A DNA stretch of 64,000 nt from Chelydra serpentina (GCA_037349315.1 JBAIAC010000004.1:78484501-78548500), one strand, 5' to 3'; shown: positions 1 to 10,860, counted from the first letter of the stretch. Notes: generated by a model from the sequence alone, not told the origin. Numbers and translations: made by a program.

Positions 1-206
1 CTGAATGGCCGATAATCAAATAATGCCATATTTCTTCGGAAACATTCCATCTTAAATACTTTTATCAGCCCTAGTGCACCAGAGAAATATCAGAATGATG
101 GCAAAAGATTTTAACTATCCGTTTCACAAGCAGTCTGACATGTAAAAGGACATGGGCAAGTCCAAAATGTCAGTGCTAATGCCTCAGAGTGTTAAGGCCT
201 ACTTGC
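1..206. other. no recognised feature
   Basis: Unique-looking sequence before the first MITE. I see no coding frame or repeat that I can name. Confidence 0.5.
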
Positions 207-214
207 ATGGACAG

Positions 215-419
215 CACTGTTCCCTCTAAGCTGTGTGCGTGTGCACGCACACACAGATCCTTAACCCCATGCACATGGTGAAACACCGTGCACACAAAAA
301 TGTGCACAGAAGCACAACAATTTGCATAGAAGAAATGTTTTGTGCACACAGCCTGTCAAAAATTTGCACAGAAGAAATTTTTTGCGCACACGGCCTGTCA
401 AAAATTAGAGGGAACATTG
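215..419. mobile_element. hAT-type MITE, 205 bp, with 8-bp target duplication
   Basis: The ends are inverted: the left end reads CACTGTTCCCTCTAA and the right end, reverse-complemented, reads CAATGTTCCCTCTAA. The 8-bp sequence ATGGACAG lies directly on both sides (207-214 and 420-427), the duplication length made by hAT transposases. There is no transposase frame, so this is a non-autonomous copy. The interior holds a tandem 42-bp duplication. The superfamily assignment rests on the duplication length and terminal form, not on a database match. Confidence 0.85.
319..402. repeat. two tandem 42-bp units inside the hAT MITE
   Basis: Units 319-360 and 361-402 both begin AATTTGCA and end GCCTGTCAAA, with a few substitutions between them. 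The right terminus of the MITE follows directly after the second unit. Confidence 0.8.
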
Positions 420-565
420 ATGGACAGAGTTCTCGGGTTTGGCAGGGGGATGATCAGACCTTAGCTGCTCCTCTTGGTAGATCAAAAGTTGATGAAGAGT
501 TTGTCGAGTCCAACTTACTGAAGGATATGTGGGTACAGTGTAGAGTCTTGCAAGGAGAAGGGTGA

Positions 566-795
566 GGCCATGTCTATACTAGAAAAAGTGGCATAGTTAC
601 AGCGCCAACACAGCCTGCAGCAAGGGAAGGGATTTTTCTGGAACACCACTTCCCTGAGTGATAGTAGCTAAGTCATTCTTCCGTCGACCTAGCGGCATTT
701 ACATCAGCAGTTAGCATTGCATAACTACAGCACTTGGTGGGGGGCGGTCGCTTTTTCATAGCTATGACAACCTAAATTTTAAGTGTAGCCCAGGC
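566..795. mobile_element. Harbinger-like MITE (GTCTACACTA-type ends)
   Basis: The left end GGCCATGTCTATACTAG and the reverse complement of the right end GCCTGGGCTACACTTAAAA form an imperfect inverted repeat of the kind seen at the Harbinger ends elsewhere in this window. I find no matching 3-bp duplication, so the exact boundaries are approximate. No coding capacity. Confidence 0.5.
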
Positions 796-869
796 TTGTA
801 AATGGTAAAATGTGAAAAGGGAAATAGGAGGAATTACAAGCCAAAATATAGGTCAGAACAGAACTGTAT

Positions 870-1020
870 AGACCCTTAAAGGTAAGGACAAGAAGTTTAA
901 ACTTGGTACAGATGGCAATGAGTGTCTCAAGAAGAGGAGGAGGGGGGTGATAACACCTGGAGAGGAAAATGATTTGAGCAAGTGCTGATAAGCTTACCGC
1001 CAACACTCTCATCGTGAGAG
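870..1020. repeat. old LINE-like interspersed fragment
   Basis: The stretch around 'ggacaagaagtttaaactt' resembles a widespread old amniote repeat, and similar wording recurs at about 10.70 kb and 22.1 kb. I recognise the phrase pattern but cannot assign a class with certainty. Confidence 0.35.
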
Positions 1021-1116
1021 TGGGCACTGCTCAAAAGGCCCCTCACTGGGCCTTAATGGCTGTATCAAGACTGCCATTAACAAGAAGGAAAAAAACACCC
1101 TTCACTAAAAGCTAAA

Positions 1117-1412
1117 TTCTGTCTTTAAGATGCAGATCAGAGAAATACTCCAAGTGCTGGGAGCAATTCTGCCTGGCCCCTACAAAGGCCATATAAGGTG
1201 AGAAAACCTTCCTCCCTTTCACATCCAGGCAGAATCTGTCTCTAAACAACCCATTTTAATACCATGGGGCCTTAATTTTAAGTTTGAATGCCTACAGTTA
1301 TATGTCTAAATCTGTACATAGGCATCTAAATGCTAGAACTCGTCACACTGTTTGCAGAGAATGAGATATTCAATGCATTTAGCTCTCAGCCCTGTTCATG
1401 AGTTTTTCTCCA
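1117..1412. repeat. unclassified dispersed repeat, copy A
   Basis: This segment aligns along its length with 9812-10100 in the same orientation. Shared blocks include 'gaatctgtctctaaacaac', 'aatctgtacataggcatc' and 'taaatgctagaact'. I cannot name the family, and no inverted ends or poly(A) tail are visible. Confidence 0.65.
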
Positions 1413-2215
1413 GCAGACTGTAAATAGACCTCCGAAAACAGACCTCCGTCTGACCAAGCCAGTAGGCTCTGCTTTTTCTGGAAGTCTCTTTGTTTTTCTG
1501 GCCAATACGACTTCCCCCCATGTTTTGTCAAATGGGACTTAGTTTTTCATGACACCCAAAACTTGTGATTTTTCATTAAAAGCTGTGTTTGAGTTTCATT
1601 AAGAGTCTCTTGGCTTTCGTTTGCAGTGGCAATTCCTTCAAGGAAGTGTGGTCTCTGCATGTCTGCAGAGGACTAGTGTTGTTTATATTTCTGTAGAAAC
1701 AGTTCAAATGAAGTGCTTATATAAGCAGATACTCCCCCGCATAAATAAATATGCAAGAGGCAGCTACACAGCTTTGTACATTGCGGGACAAAGTCACCAA
1801 ATTAAGGACTGAACAAAAATAAATAAGAGGAGGATGTTTGAAATGTTGTGGTGTGAATTTAAAGAGATGCTGTCAATTTGAACTTCATTAAATTGACAAA
1901 CTGCTTTCAAAAAATTCCTTTCCTCATCAAACAGCCTTTAAAATATTTGAAATATTTTTTAAAATCCTTGTACATTTTTTTCAAAGGATTTTTCTGCTAC
2001 CTTTCTCTGTATATAAGCTACTTTGAGGTGTGCTTAATCTTTCTGGTCTAATAGTTTTAGGGGCTACTTTTTAAAAAGAGAAAATATAAAGTTTGCAAAT
2101 GGAAACATAACTTTCAAGTTGACAGTGTTAAAGGAAGGCTATTTTAATTAAATCAGTTTCATACTTAAGTAATTTTAAAGGTAAATAATTTAAATAGGAA
2201 AAAGTAAACACTAAT
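1413..2215. other. AT-rich sequence, nothing recognised
   Basis: A run of T- and A-rich DNA with short open frames that look random. I see no repeat that I can name. Confidence 0.45.
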
Positions 2216-2445
2216 ACTAGGAGTACTTGTGGCACCTTAGAGACTAACAAATTTATTTCAGCATAAGCTTTCGTGGGCTACAGTCCCACTTCATCGGATG
2301 CATAGAATGGAACATACAGGAAAAAGATATTTATACAAGAAACATGAAAAGGTGGTAGTACCTATACCAACTGTAAGAGGCTAATTAATTAAGAGGAACT
2401 ATTATCAGCAGGGGGAAAAAAACTTTTGAAGTAATAAAAGTAGGT
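2216..2445 (-). mobile_element. 3' end of a dispersed retroelement, copy 1
   Basis: Reading on the minus strand, the element ends '..gttagtctctaaggtgcc..agtactcct', a terminus abundant in turtle DNA. A second copy lies at 55175-55625 in the same orientation. It carries a short hairpin (2270-2290) whose loops hold GATGA and CGAAA. The parent family is uncertain: Penelope-like or another non-LTR type. It is 5'-truncated. Confidence 0.6.
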
Positions 2446-3542
2446 CTCGTATGAAGGAGTTCTCCCATGATGAGAGACAATTGAGAAGCAGTTAGCACTG
2501 TAGTCGCATCATGCAACAGGGCCCAAATATTTAACAAAGGAACTTCCTATCCACTACTAATAAACTACATACCAATTGTACTCAATCTGTGACTCTAGAG
2601 TTGCAAGTGTCTCCCTGGAGACTCAAGGGGGCTTGATCCTGCACAGAAGAGGTACAGTGAAAGGAACCCAAGAAAAAAGTGATCAGGAGCACAGGGGAAC
2701 ATCATCCTATATAGAGGACTTTGGTCACCAAATCAATTGACAAGCAGTATGTATGGGACGTGTGTAGCTAATCATCTCACCGCTAACCTGATAATCATGC
2801 ATGTCTCTTCTGACACTCTGATACCTCCATTTGCCTCTCCACTTACCCCTTTTTATCCTCATTTTCTGACAGTAGTGAAAAGTCATGCAAGGGTTTCTGG
2901 GTTTTATTCCACACTGCAATCACTCTATTTATGGCTGCTCTCACTTGTGCTGAAGCACAACAACCTTTCGCTCTCTGCTGGGCCCTGCAGTTTCTCTGAG
3001 AGTTGCAGCTCTCCGCTGATTGTATTTCCGCTTGGTCACAGGCTTACTAAGTAGATCATTTATCACAGGAGTCCTCTCAGTGGTCTCTGAAAAAAGCAAG
3101 GCAGAGAGAGGAGCACTGAGCCACAATAACTAACCAAATCCAACAGGTTACCCTCCCCTCTACATTAAGTTGGAAAAGGGAGGGAGATAGGAGCAGCCAA
3201 AGGGAAAAGGGAACATACTATATTAAACATAGTCTCAAAAAGCCCCGAAATAATCAGTGGGGCTGCATACTTATACTGCTTGAGGAGGATTTCATCATGT
3301 CATGTTAATAAGTCATGAGGCTGAGTTATGCCCATGCAATGTCACAATGCAGAAATCACAGGTAATGTCAGAATATCCAGCCACAATCATTCTATGGCTA
3401 TCTACAGCATCTCTTCAAATTTAATAGCCACTGAGAAGTGAACTTATATAACTTTATTCTAACCACTGATGGGGCCAGGCCAAAACCAAACTCCCCTGGA
3501 ACTGTAGAAAAGTTTGGATCTGAGTCCCAGTTTAAGAGGAAG
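2446..3542. other. no recognised feature
   Basis: No named repeat or convincing coding frame. Overlapping open frames on both strands at 2.73-3.13 kb do not resemble any protein I know. Confidence 0.45.
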
Positions 3543-4720
3543 CCGTGGTCTTGTGGTTAGGGCATAGTGTTGCTCTCAGAAGATCTGAGTTTATTTCCAT
3601 GTTCTACCCCAGATTCTTGTGTTACCTTGGAAAAGTCACTTAGGCCTGGTCTACACTAGGACTTTATGTCGAATTTAGCAGTGTTAACTCGATTTTACCC
3701 TGCACCTGTCCACATTAGGAAGCTATTTATTTCGACATAAATGGCTCTGTAATTCGATTTCTGTACTCCTCCCCGACGAGGGGAGTAGCGCTAAATTCGA
3801 CATGGCCATGTCGAATTCATGTTACTGTGGACGGAATTTGACGCTAATAGCCCCGGTAGCTATCCCACAGTGCACCACTCAGTGGACGCTCAGGACAGCA
3901 ATCCGTACTCAGATGCTCTGACCTGCCACTCAGGAAAAGCCCCGGGAAAATTTGAATTCCTTTTCCTGTCTGGCCAGTTTGAATCTCATTTCCTGTTTGG
4001 ACATCGTGGCCAGCTCAGCAGCACTGGCAACGATGCAGAGCTCTCCAGCAGAGGTGACCATGCAATTGCAGAATAGAAAGAGGGCCCCAGCATGGACTGA
4101 TCGGGAAGTCTTGGACCTGATCGCTGTGTGGGGCGATGAGTCTGTGCTTTCAGAGCTGCGATCGAAAAGACGGAATGCGAAGATCTACGAGAAGATCTCA
4201 AAAGCCATAACGGAGAGAGGATACAGCCAGGATGCAACGCAGTGCTGCGTGAAAATCAAGGAGCTGCGACAGGCGTACCAGAAGACCAAAGAGTCCAACG
4301 GACACTCCGGATCGCAGCCACACACATGCCGTTTTTACGAGGCACTGCATGCTATGCTCGGTGGAGCTGCCACCACTACCCCACCAGTGTCCGTGGACTC
4401 CGACGACGGGGTCTTATCTACGGCCACGTCGTCTGAAGTTTTTGCGGACAGTGAAGAAGAGGAAGGAGAGGAGGAGGACGAGGCAGTCGACAGCGCTTTC
4501 ACCGCTGAGTTCCCCGACAGCCAGGATCTGTTCATCACCCTCACTGAGATCCCCTACGAACCTTCCCAAGGCAGCATCCCGGACCAGGAACCAGGCGAAG
4601 GATCAGCAGGTCAGTGTTTTAAACATTTATTTGGAATAGAATAGGCATGGTGTGTTAGCAATGTGTTTGTATTGCTTAATTGGCCATAGGCGCATTAGTT
4701 TTGAGTCGTTTCCAGTGCAA

Positions 4721-5010
4721 CTACTCGAAAAGTCTGTCAATATGTATGGGGATAGAGGAGAAATCCCCATCAGAGATCTCCGCAAAGCTCTCCTGGAGGT
4801 ACAGTGAAAGCTTTTGCATCAGGTTCCCAGGGAGAGCGGCCTTTTTGTCTCCTCCATGGTAGGATACTTTCCCGCACCATGCAAGCTGCAGGTACTCTGG
4901 TATCATTGCCTTGCATAGCATGGCTGCATACAACCCCGGGGTTTGCTGGCATTCACCCAGAATGCGCTCTTTCTGTCTCCGTAATCCTCATCAGAGTGAT
5001 ATCAGTCATG
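4721..5010 (-). pseudogene. antisense frame in the Myb intron, copy 1 (frameshifted)
   Basis: This is the counterpart of the 96-codon antisense frame at 45222-45512. Its last 70 or so codons are open and match copy 2 closely, ending in IDRLFE. Relative to copy 2 it has lost two bases near 4970, which puts the upstream part out of frame. I do not recognise the product. It may be a third Harbinger protein or a chance open frame. Confidence 0.4.
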
Positions 5011-5095
5011 GTGCCCTGGTTTGAATGAGTGGTTTTTTTAGTATAGTGACTTCTTCATTTTCCCTTTAAAGAACGACACCCAGCGGTTTCCATCC

Positions 5096-5515
5096 ACGCG
5101 GGGGGGCGGGAGCTGGGAGGCTAACCATTGAAACTTAGCGGTGCGCAGGCAGGGAGAGTTCCCGGGACCGGCCACGCGGAGGGGGGGAAAGGGTAGGCGA
5201 GCCGTTCAAACAGAGCGGTTCGCGGGCACATACAGTTCCCGGGGCCGGCCACGCGGAGGGGGGGAAGGGTAGGCGAGCCGTTCAAACAGAGCGGTTCGCG
5301 GGCACGTACAGTTCCCGGGGCTGGCCACACGGAGGGGGGGAAAGGGTATGCGAGCCGTTCAAACAGAGCAGTTCGCGGGCACGTACAGTTCCCGGGGCTG
5401 GCCACACGGAGGGGGGGAAAGGGTATGCGAGCCGTTCAAACAGAGCAGTTCGCGGGCACGTACAGTTCCCGGGGCCGGCCACGCGGAGGGGGGGAAAGGG
5501 TAGGCGAGCCATTGT
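5096..5515. repeat. intronic minisatellite, 77-bp units (copy 1)
   Basis: One unit of an older type (containing 'ctaaccattgaaacttagcg', from about 5113) is followed by four units of 76-77 bp starting at 5201, 5277, 5354 and 5431. Each holds 'gccgttcaaacagagc' and a GC-rich stretch ending in a G run. The array ends at about 5507 in a 'gccattgtagatgagcgg' junction also present in copy 2. The long open frames on the minus strand here are translations of the repeat. Confidence 0.9.
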
Positions 5516-6411
5516 AGATGAGCGGTTTTGGCAGCAGCAGGAACTGGCCACCACCAGGAACTGTGCTTGAAACATGGGAGTAGAGCACTGCTGTGAAGTA
5601 AGCTCTCAGCAATCCAAAGGCAACGGCTTACCATGGTCTCCAGACAGCCGATTTCCAGTGTCCAGCACCGCTTGTGGGATCTGTACACCAGGACCCCAGG
5701 CACTCAGTATAAAGACATAATATTTGACCTTGTAGCAAGTGCACAGGTGATAGGTACTGTGCATGGTCTTATTCACAGGGAAAGAGTATAGGCATTGTTC
5801 GGGAAAAAGTATCTTTCTGAGGAATTCACTCCCTTTCTCCCATCACACAGCTGCGAGTGTCTCCCGCCTTACCCGTGGATCACCCTCCCAGAGGCTTGCG
5901 CTGATCAGGCGGTGCAAAAAGAGAACCCGGGACGACATGTTCTCAGAATTGATGGTCTGTTCCTGAAAGGAGGCGGCACAGCGGAGAGAGGACGTCTCAA
6001 GGTCCGAGCGAGCAGTCAGCGAACGGGAGCAGAGGGCTGAAGCTCGCGAGGACAGGTGGCGGCAGGAAGACCAGCAGGCAACTCAAACGCTGCTGGGACT
6101 AATGAGGGAGCAAACTGACACGCTCCGGCGCCTGGTAGACGTTCTACAGGACAGGAGACAGGAGGAAAGAGCCCCTCTGTATGTTATTTCCAACCACCCT
6201 CCCCCACCACAAAGTCCAATCCCCCCCATCACCCAAAGTCACTAGAACGAGGGGAGGCAGGGGCCGTGGAAATAATCACTCCATCCCTGAGGACTGCTCC
6301 AGTAGCAGAAGGCTCTCATTCCCAAAACTTTAGATGGGTCCTTTCCTTCCCTCCAACCGCACCCCACAATAGTTCCCTGCCCAGGTTTCATCTCAAAACT
6401 ATGCTCCCCTT

Positions 6412-6417
6412 AATAAA
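6412..6417 (+). terminator. poly(A) signal for the Myb-like gene
   Basis: AATAAA lies about 170 bases after the last codon of the Myb-like gene and is followed by T- and GT-rich sequence. The same signal is at 47033-47038 in copy 2. Confidence 0.55.
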
Positions 6418-6974
6418 AATGTTTGTTCTGTACAGTGCTGTTTACCTGACTTTCTTTCACAGGATGGTTTGGTTTTGGGGGAGGGGGTAAGGGGGTTTGT
6501 AATTAGAGACGACAGGCGCCTGTACCAGGGTACAGACAGGGGAAAGGTTCAACAGAAAGTCACACTCACATTGCATTCACTAGGCACACTTGTCATTCTG
6601 GGAGGGGGTTTTCATGTTCTCTTTGGGGGGGGGGCTCTGTGACTTTCTGGTGGGGGAGGGTGGCTGCAGATCTTTTGCGGCCGGCGATAGCCTGCATGAC
6701 AGATCCATGCAACAGGGGATCTGTGGCCGCAATCCATGGCCAAAAAGTCACACAGGCCCCACCACAGACAGTTGCGAATAGGAGGGGTTGCAGGCTCCCT
6801 TGAAACAAGCAGTCCAGCACTGCGGACTGCTCTGGGAGCAGGAGCCTGTCATTCCCTGAGTTTGGAAGCGTCCTTTCCAACACTCCACCCGCTCCCCAAC
6901 CGCAGTATGCGTCCCAGGTTAAACCCTTAACCGAGAAATCATTAATAAAGACGGTTTTAATAAACAATGTTTCC

Positions 6975-6980
6975 TTTATT
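6975..6980 (-). terminator. poly(A) signal for the nuclease gene
   Basis: TTTATT on + reads AATAAA on -, about 120 bases downstream of the nuclease stop. The equivalent in copy 2 is 47598-47603. Confidence 0.5.
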
Positions 6981-7100
6981 ATACTTTTAAAGCGTTGAAT
7001 GAAGGGGGGCGAAGGGGGTTGGTAATTGGAGAGGATAGGCAACAGAAACTGGGTAAAGAAACGGGGGCAGGTTCAGCTTCTGTTTAAACAAGCGTAACAG

Positions 7101-8384
7101 TCACTGGTTACCCTGGTCAGTCTGGAAGCTAGCTTTCAAAGCTTCCCGGATGCGCAGCGCGTCCCGCTGGGATCTTCTAATCGCCCGGGTGTCCGGCTGT
7201 GCGTAATCAGCAGCCAGGCGATTTGCCTCAACCTCCCACCCCGCCATAAACATCTCCCCCTTGCTCTCACAGAGATTGTGGCGCACACAGCACGCTGCAA
7301 TCACAATAGGGATATTTGTTTGGCTGAGATCGGAGCAAGTAAGTAAGCTTCTCCATCTCCCCTTCAGACGTCCAAAAGCACACTCCACCACCATTCTGCA
7401 CTTGCTCAGCCGATAGTTGAAGAGCTCCTTTTCAGTGTCCAGGGCTCCTGTGTATGGCTTCATGAGCTAGGGCATTAGCGGGTAGGCTGGGTCCCCGAGG
7501 ATCACTATAGGCATCTCCACATCCCCAACACTTATTTTGCAGTCCGGGAAGTAAACACCCTCCTGCAGCTGTCTAAACAGACCAGAGTTTTTGAAAACAC
7601 GAGCGTCATGAACCTTGCCCGGCCATCTGACATTGATGTTGGTAAAACGTCCTTTATGGTCCACTAGTGCTTGCAGCACCATAGAAAAATAGCCCTTTCG
7701 GTTAATGTACTGGCTGCCCTGGTGGTCCGGTCCCAGGATAGGGATGTGTGTCCCATCAATAGCTCCGCCGCAGTTTGGGAATCCCATAGCAGAAAAGCCA
7801 TCTATGATCACCTGCACGTCTCCAAGGGTCACTACCTTTGAGAGCAGCAGGTCAATGATTGCATGGGCTACCTGCATCACAGCAACCCCCACGGTAGACT
7901 TGCCCACTCCAAATTGATTCGCGACTGACCGGTAGCTGTCAGGAGTTGCAAGCTTCCACAGGGCTATGGCCACTCGCTTCTGGATAGTCAGGGCAGCTCT
8001 CATTCGGGTGTCTTTGCGCTTCAGGGCAGGGGACAGCAACTCACAAAGTTCCAGGAAAGTGCCCTTACACATCCGAAAGTTTCTCAGCCACTGGGATTCA
8101 TCCCAGTCCTGCAGCACTATGCGGTCCCACCAGTCAGTGCTTGTTTCCCTTGCCCAGAATCACCGTTCCAGAGGATCAACGTGCCCCATTGCCACCATGA
8201 TGTCTAGGGTCCGGGGTCCCGTGCTTTGCGAGAGGTCTGTGCCCCTCTCAGAGTTCATGTCTTCCCGGAGCTTCCATTGCCTCCTCGCCCGATTTATCTG
8301 CATCTCCCTCTGGAAAAGGTGGACGATAAGGCACGAGGTGTTGACAACGGACAGAACAGCAGCGATAATCGCGGAGGGCTCCAT
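7101..8384 (-). pseudogene. HARBI1-like DDE nuclease (Harbinger transposase), copy 1
   Basis: The protein would cut and join the transposon ends in the nucleus together with the Myb-like partner. The frame runs 8384 to 7101 with two in-frame stops. The TGA at 8160-8162 replaces an Arg codon (CGA) seen in copy 2. The TAG at 7467-7469 sits where I expect Trp after AYPLMP. The DDE catalytic residues are all present: Asp in IDGTHIPI, Asp in KVHDARVF and Glu in VVECAFGRLKGRW. A helix-turn-helix (SVANQFGVGKSTV) precedes them. The C-terminal 120 residues differ from copy 2 at six positions. The start at 8384 (MEPSAIIAA) is shared by both copies. Confidence 0.9.
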
Positions 8385-8975
8385 GCTCGCTGTCCTGTGG
8401 CGTCCGAGCTGTCAATCACCAGAAAAGGGCGCGAATTAATTGCCCGCCAGCGCTTTCACTGAGGGAGGGCGGGAGTGTGGGTCGAATGACGACATTTACC
8501 TATAACCACCCTCGACACATTTTTGGCCCCAGAAGGCACTAGGGGCTACACCCAGAATTCCAGTGGGCAGCGGGGACTGCGGGAACTGTGGGATAGCTAC
8601 CCACAGTGCACCACTTGCAATGTCGACGCTTGCCCCGTTACTGTGGACTCACAAATTTGATTTAATGTCCTTGGTATGGATTCACACGATCGACTTTGCA
8701 ATATCGGTTTCACAAGTTCGGTTTAAGAAAAATCGAACTAGTCTCCTAGTGTAGACATACCGTTAGTCTCTCTTTCCTGCCTCACTTGCCTGTCTATGAA
8801 ATGGGGGTGAAACTATTTCCTTTCTCCCACACTTTGACTGTCTTGTCTATGCAGATGTTAAGCTTTTGGGGGCAAAGGGCATCTCATACTATGTGTATGT
8901 ACAGTGCCTAGCAAAATGGGACCCAGGTCTTGCTTTTGAAACCTCTTGGTGCTACCATAATAAAAATATTTAATA

Positions 8976-9811
8976 ACTGAGGCCCATTTCTAAATGTATC
9001 TATATGAATGCAGTCTACTTTCCCATTCCCCATCTCCCCTAATTTGGAATGGTGTGTGGTACTACAAGCTGAGCAATGAGTTCTGGTGTGTTCTCCAAAT
9101 CAGTAGTCTTCATACAAAAACACCAATTCTATCTCCAGGATAATTCAGTGGGTGAGTGAATTCCCAGCTTTTTAATGGAAATAAGAGGACAGTGTGGGAA
9201 ATAATGGGCTTCCATTCAGGTTTGGGGTTTTTGTCAAGTTTGAGTTCTCTGTCAGCTTCCAGATTTGAAAAGCAATCTACACTGAAACCTATTAGACTTT
9301 TATCTGTTGGATTTAGGTGGAACAAACACCACTTACAACTGCAAAACTGCCATATTTAAAGCTGCAATTTTTCAGTACAGTCGGAGAGTACCAAGTCATC
9401 AAAAACATCTGGGAAATTTGTTAGCAATACTCATTATGAGAATACTGTTTTATACAAAGAAGCTTCTCATTATAATAGGTGAATATTTATATTGATGATG
9501 AGCTTTTCTGTAAAATGAGAAACTGAAAATAATTACACCCAGCATCTGCCATCATATATATCAAATGATGAAAATCATGTCTCTAGCAGGCCTCTAAGAA
9601 AGAAAAAAAGGGGTTGGACTTTTTAGGGACAAGTTTTAAAAGGCATCATGCATTTAAGATTTAAAGCATTTTTCAGAATTCTCTTTTTCCCAGTGATGTA
9701 GGAGCCACTGCAATCTCAACTCCCAATATATCCCAGGACTGGACTGACCTTGGATATTTGAGATGCTAAAAATACCCTGGCCTGTGTAGTAAATGGCCTG
9801 TTTGGGGCTGT
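8976..9811. other. no recognised feature
   Basis: AT-rich DNA after the SINE tail. Open frames at 9.1-9.5 kb look random. Confidence 0.45.
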
Positions 9812-10100
9812 TCTGACTTTAAGATGCAGACCAGAGCATGGTTGCATTGCTACACATGCTGGGATTGCAGTTCTGCCTGCGAAGAAGGCTCCCGGAAGCC
9901 TTCTCTTGTAGTTCACACCTAGGAAGAATCTGTCTCTAAACAACTCTTTTTAATACCGAATGACCTTCTCTTCACATTTGAATGCCTAAAATTATATATC
10001 CAAATCTGTACATAGGCATCTAAATGCTAGAACTGGTCACACTATTTGCAACGAATGGGATATTCAGTGCATTTATCTCTCTGCCTTGTTCATGAGTTTT
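9812..10100. repeat. unclassified dispersed repeat, copy B
   Basis: Same-orientation homologue of 1117-1412. It begins 'ctgactttaagatgcag' (copy A 'ctgtctttaagatgcag') and ends near 'gttcatgagtttt' in both. Substitutions and small indels separate them, so they are old copies. Confidence 0.65.
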
Positions 10101-10690
10101 CCCCAAACAGATTGATTTTTTTTTAACAGAACCAACCATCCCTCTGATCCAATAGACAAGTGATAATGTCAAGGTCTTATTTCTCAAGTCACGATGGATA
10201 AAAGCAAATACCGTGTGCATTGGGAAACTCTTTTTTAGCCTCACTTTAATTTCACTACCTTGAGAACAGTTAGAGCAAAACCCAATGATGCATGCCAGTT
10301 TAAATCTTATAAATCCAGTTTTCAAATGGTAAAAAGCATTCGTCACTGATTACAAAAGGTCATGAGACTCTTGACTGTTAGTCACACTAGAATTACATTG
10401 GTGAAGAGAGCAAAAAGGTAATGAGAATTATCTGACTTTAAAGCATGGGTATAAGCTGATTTACTAAACTGGTTTATTTGTTTTTTCAATACTTTTGTTG
10501 TTTAGTGTCAGTTATGTAAAACTTCAGTTAATCAGCAGCACTTAATGAAATAGGTTGGTAGCATGGCTGTGATTCTCTCTGAGAAAAGATTGAGTCAAGG
10601 AAGATCCCAGCACTGAGGGAGCATCTGCATTGGCTTGTTTCAATGGAACAAAGCTCTTCAGTAGTAAAGGAGTGTCTGGGATGGGACCTG
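10101..10690. other. no recognised feature
   Basis: AT-rich, with no repeat or gene I can name. Homology with the region after copy A fades out here. Confidence 0.4.
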
Positions 10691-10699
10691 AGGCTATCT

Positions 10700-10860
10700 G
10701 TCAAATATCTGTTCCAAGACATTTAAGGCTTAGTAGGTCAAAACCAACTCACCCAAAAGCCAATAAGCAGCCAGTGCAGATCTCAGAGCACTGGGGTCAT
10801 GTACTCCTGACCCACTTGCTGTCTTGTGCACAGTCTTCAGGGAGAGCATTTAGAAGAGTC
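10700..10860. repeat. old LINE-like fragment
   Basis: 'ggtcaaaaccaactc...gccaataagcagccagtgcag' resembles a widespread old amniote repeat related to those at 870-1020 and 22066-22375. The class is not certain. Confidence 0.35.

Larger units (their letters stand above)
4033..6245 (+). pseudogene. Harbinger Myb/SANT-like DNA-binding protein gene, two exons (copy 1)
   Basis: In Harbinger elements the second protein is a Myb/SANT-like DNA-binding partner that binds the element and assists the nuclease in the nucleus. Exon 1 (4033-4609) is intact: a trihelix-type Myb domain at about residues 20-107 (Trp21, Trp33, the KIKELRQAY helix), then an acidic run at about 141-150. I chose the ATG at 4033 over the upstream in-frame one at 3952 because the domain follows closely. 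A donor GCAG^GTCAGT ends exon 1 in phase 1. An acceptor CACACAG at 5844-5850 starts exon 2 at 5851, which continues in phase with a basic KKRTRDDMFSELM segment. A TGA at 5964-5966 interrupts exon 2. The frame beyond it encodes an Arg/Glu/Gln-rich coiled-coil-like stretch ending at 6245, after a one-base insertion relative to copy 2. Splicing is inferred from sequence only. Confidence 0.8.
3643..8762. mobile_element. PIF/Harbinger DNA transposon, copy 1 (about 5.1 kb)
   Basis: The left terminus GGCCTGGTCTACACTAGGA matches the reverse complement of the right terminus, CGGTATGTCTACACTAGGA. TTA flanks the element at 3640-3642 and 8763-8765, the 3-bp target duplication typical of Harbinger. Inside are a + strand two-exon Myb/SANT-like gene, an antisense frame and a minisatellite in its intron, and a - strand HARBI1-like nuclease gene. 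The two genes converge on facing poly(A) signals. Both are disrupted. Copy 2 lies in the same orientation at 44165-49369. Confidence 0.95.
3543..8975 (+). mobile_element. tRNA-type SINE split by the Harbinger insertion
   Basis: The head (3543-3642) has a tRNA-like start, GTGGTCTTGTGGTTAGGGCA, and reaches 'aaaagtcactta'. The body resumes at 8766 with a MIR-like core ('gaaatggggg') and ends in 'gtacagtgcctagca' followed by 'aataaaaatatttaataa'. Removing 3643-8762 and one TTA restores a continuous SINE. The inserted transposon makes up most of the stated span. Relatives occur at about 11.5, 36.0 and 52.8 kb. Confidence 0.8.

Noticed and set aside
5121..5703. Several overlapping minus-strand frames of 94-114 codons with internal amino acid repeats
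   Set aside because: They are translations of the 77-bp minisatellite, whose periods keep or cycle the frame. No independent evidence of coding.
6593..7042. 149-codon minus-strand frame downstream of the nuclease
   Set aside because: It spans the 3' untranslated region and poly(A) signals, and the corresponding region in copy 2 is not open over the same length.
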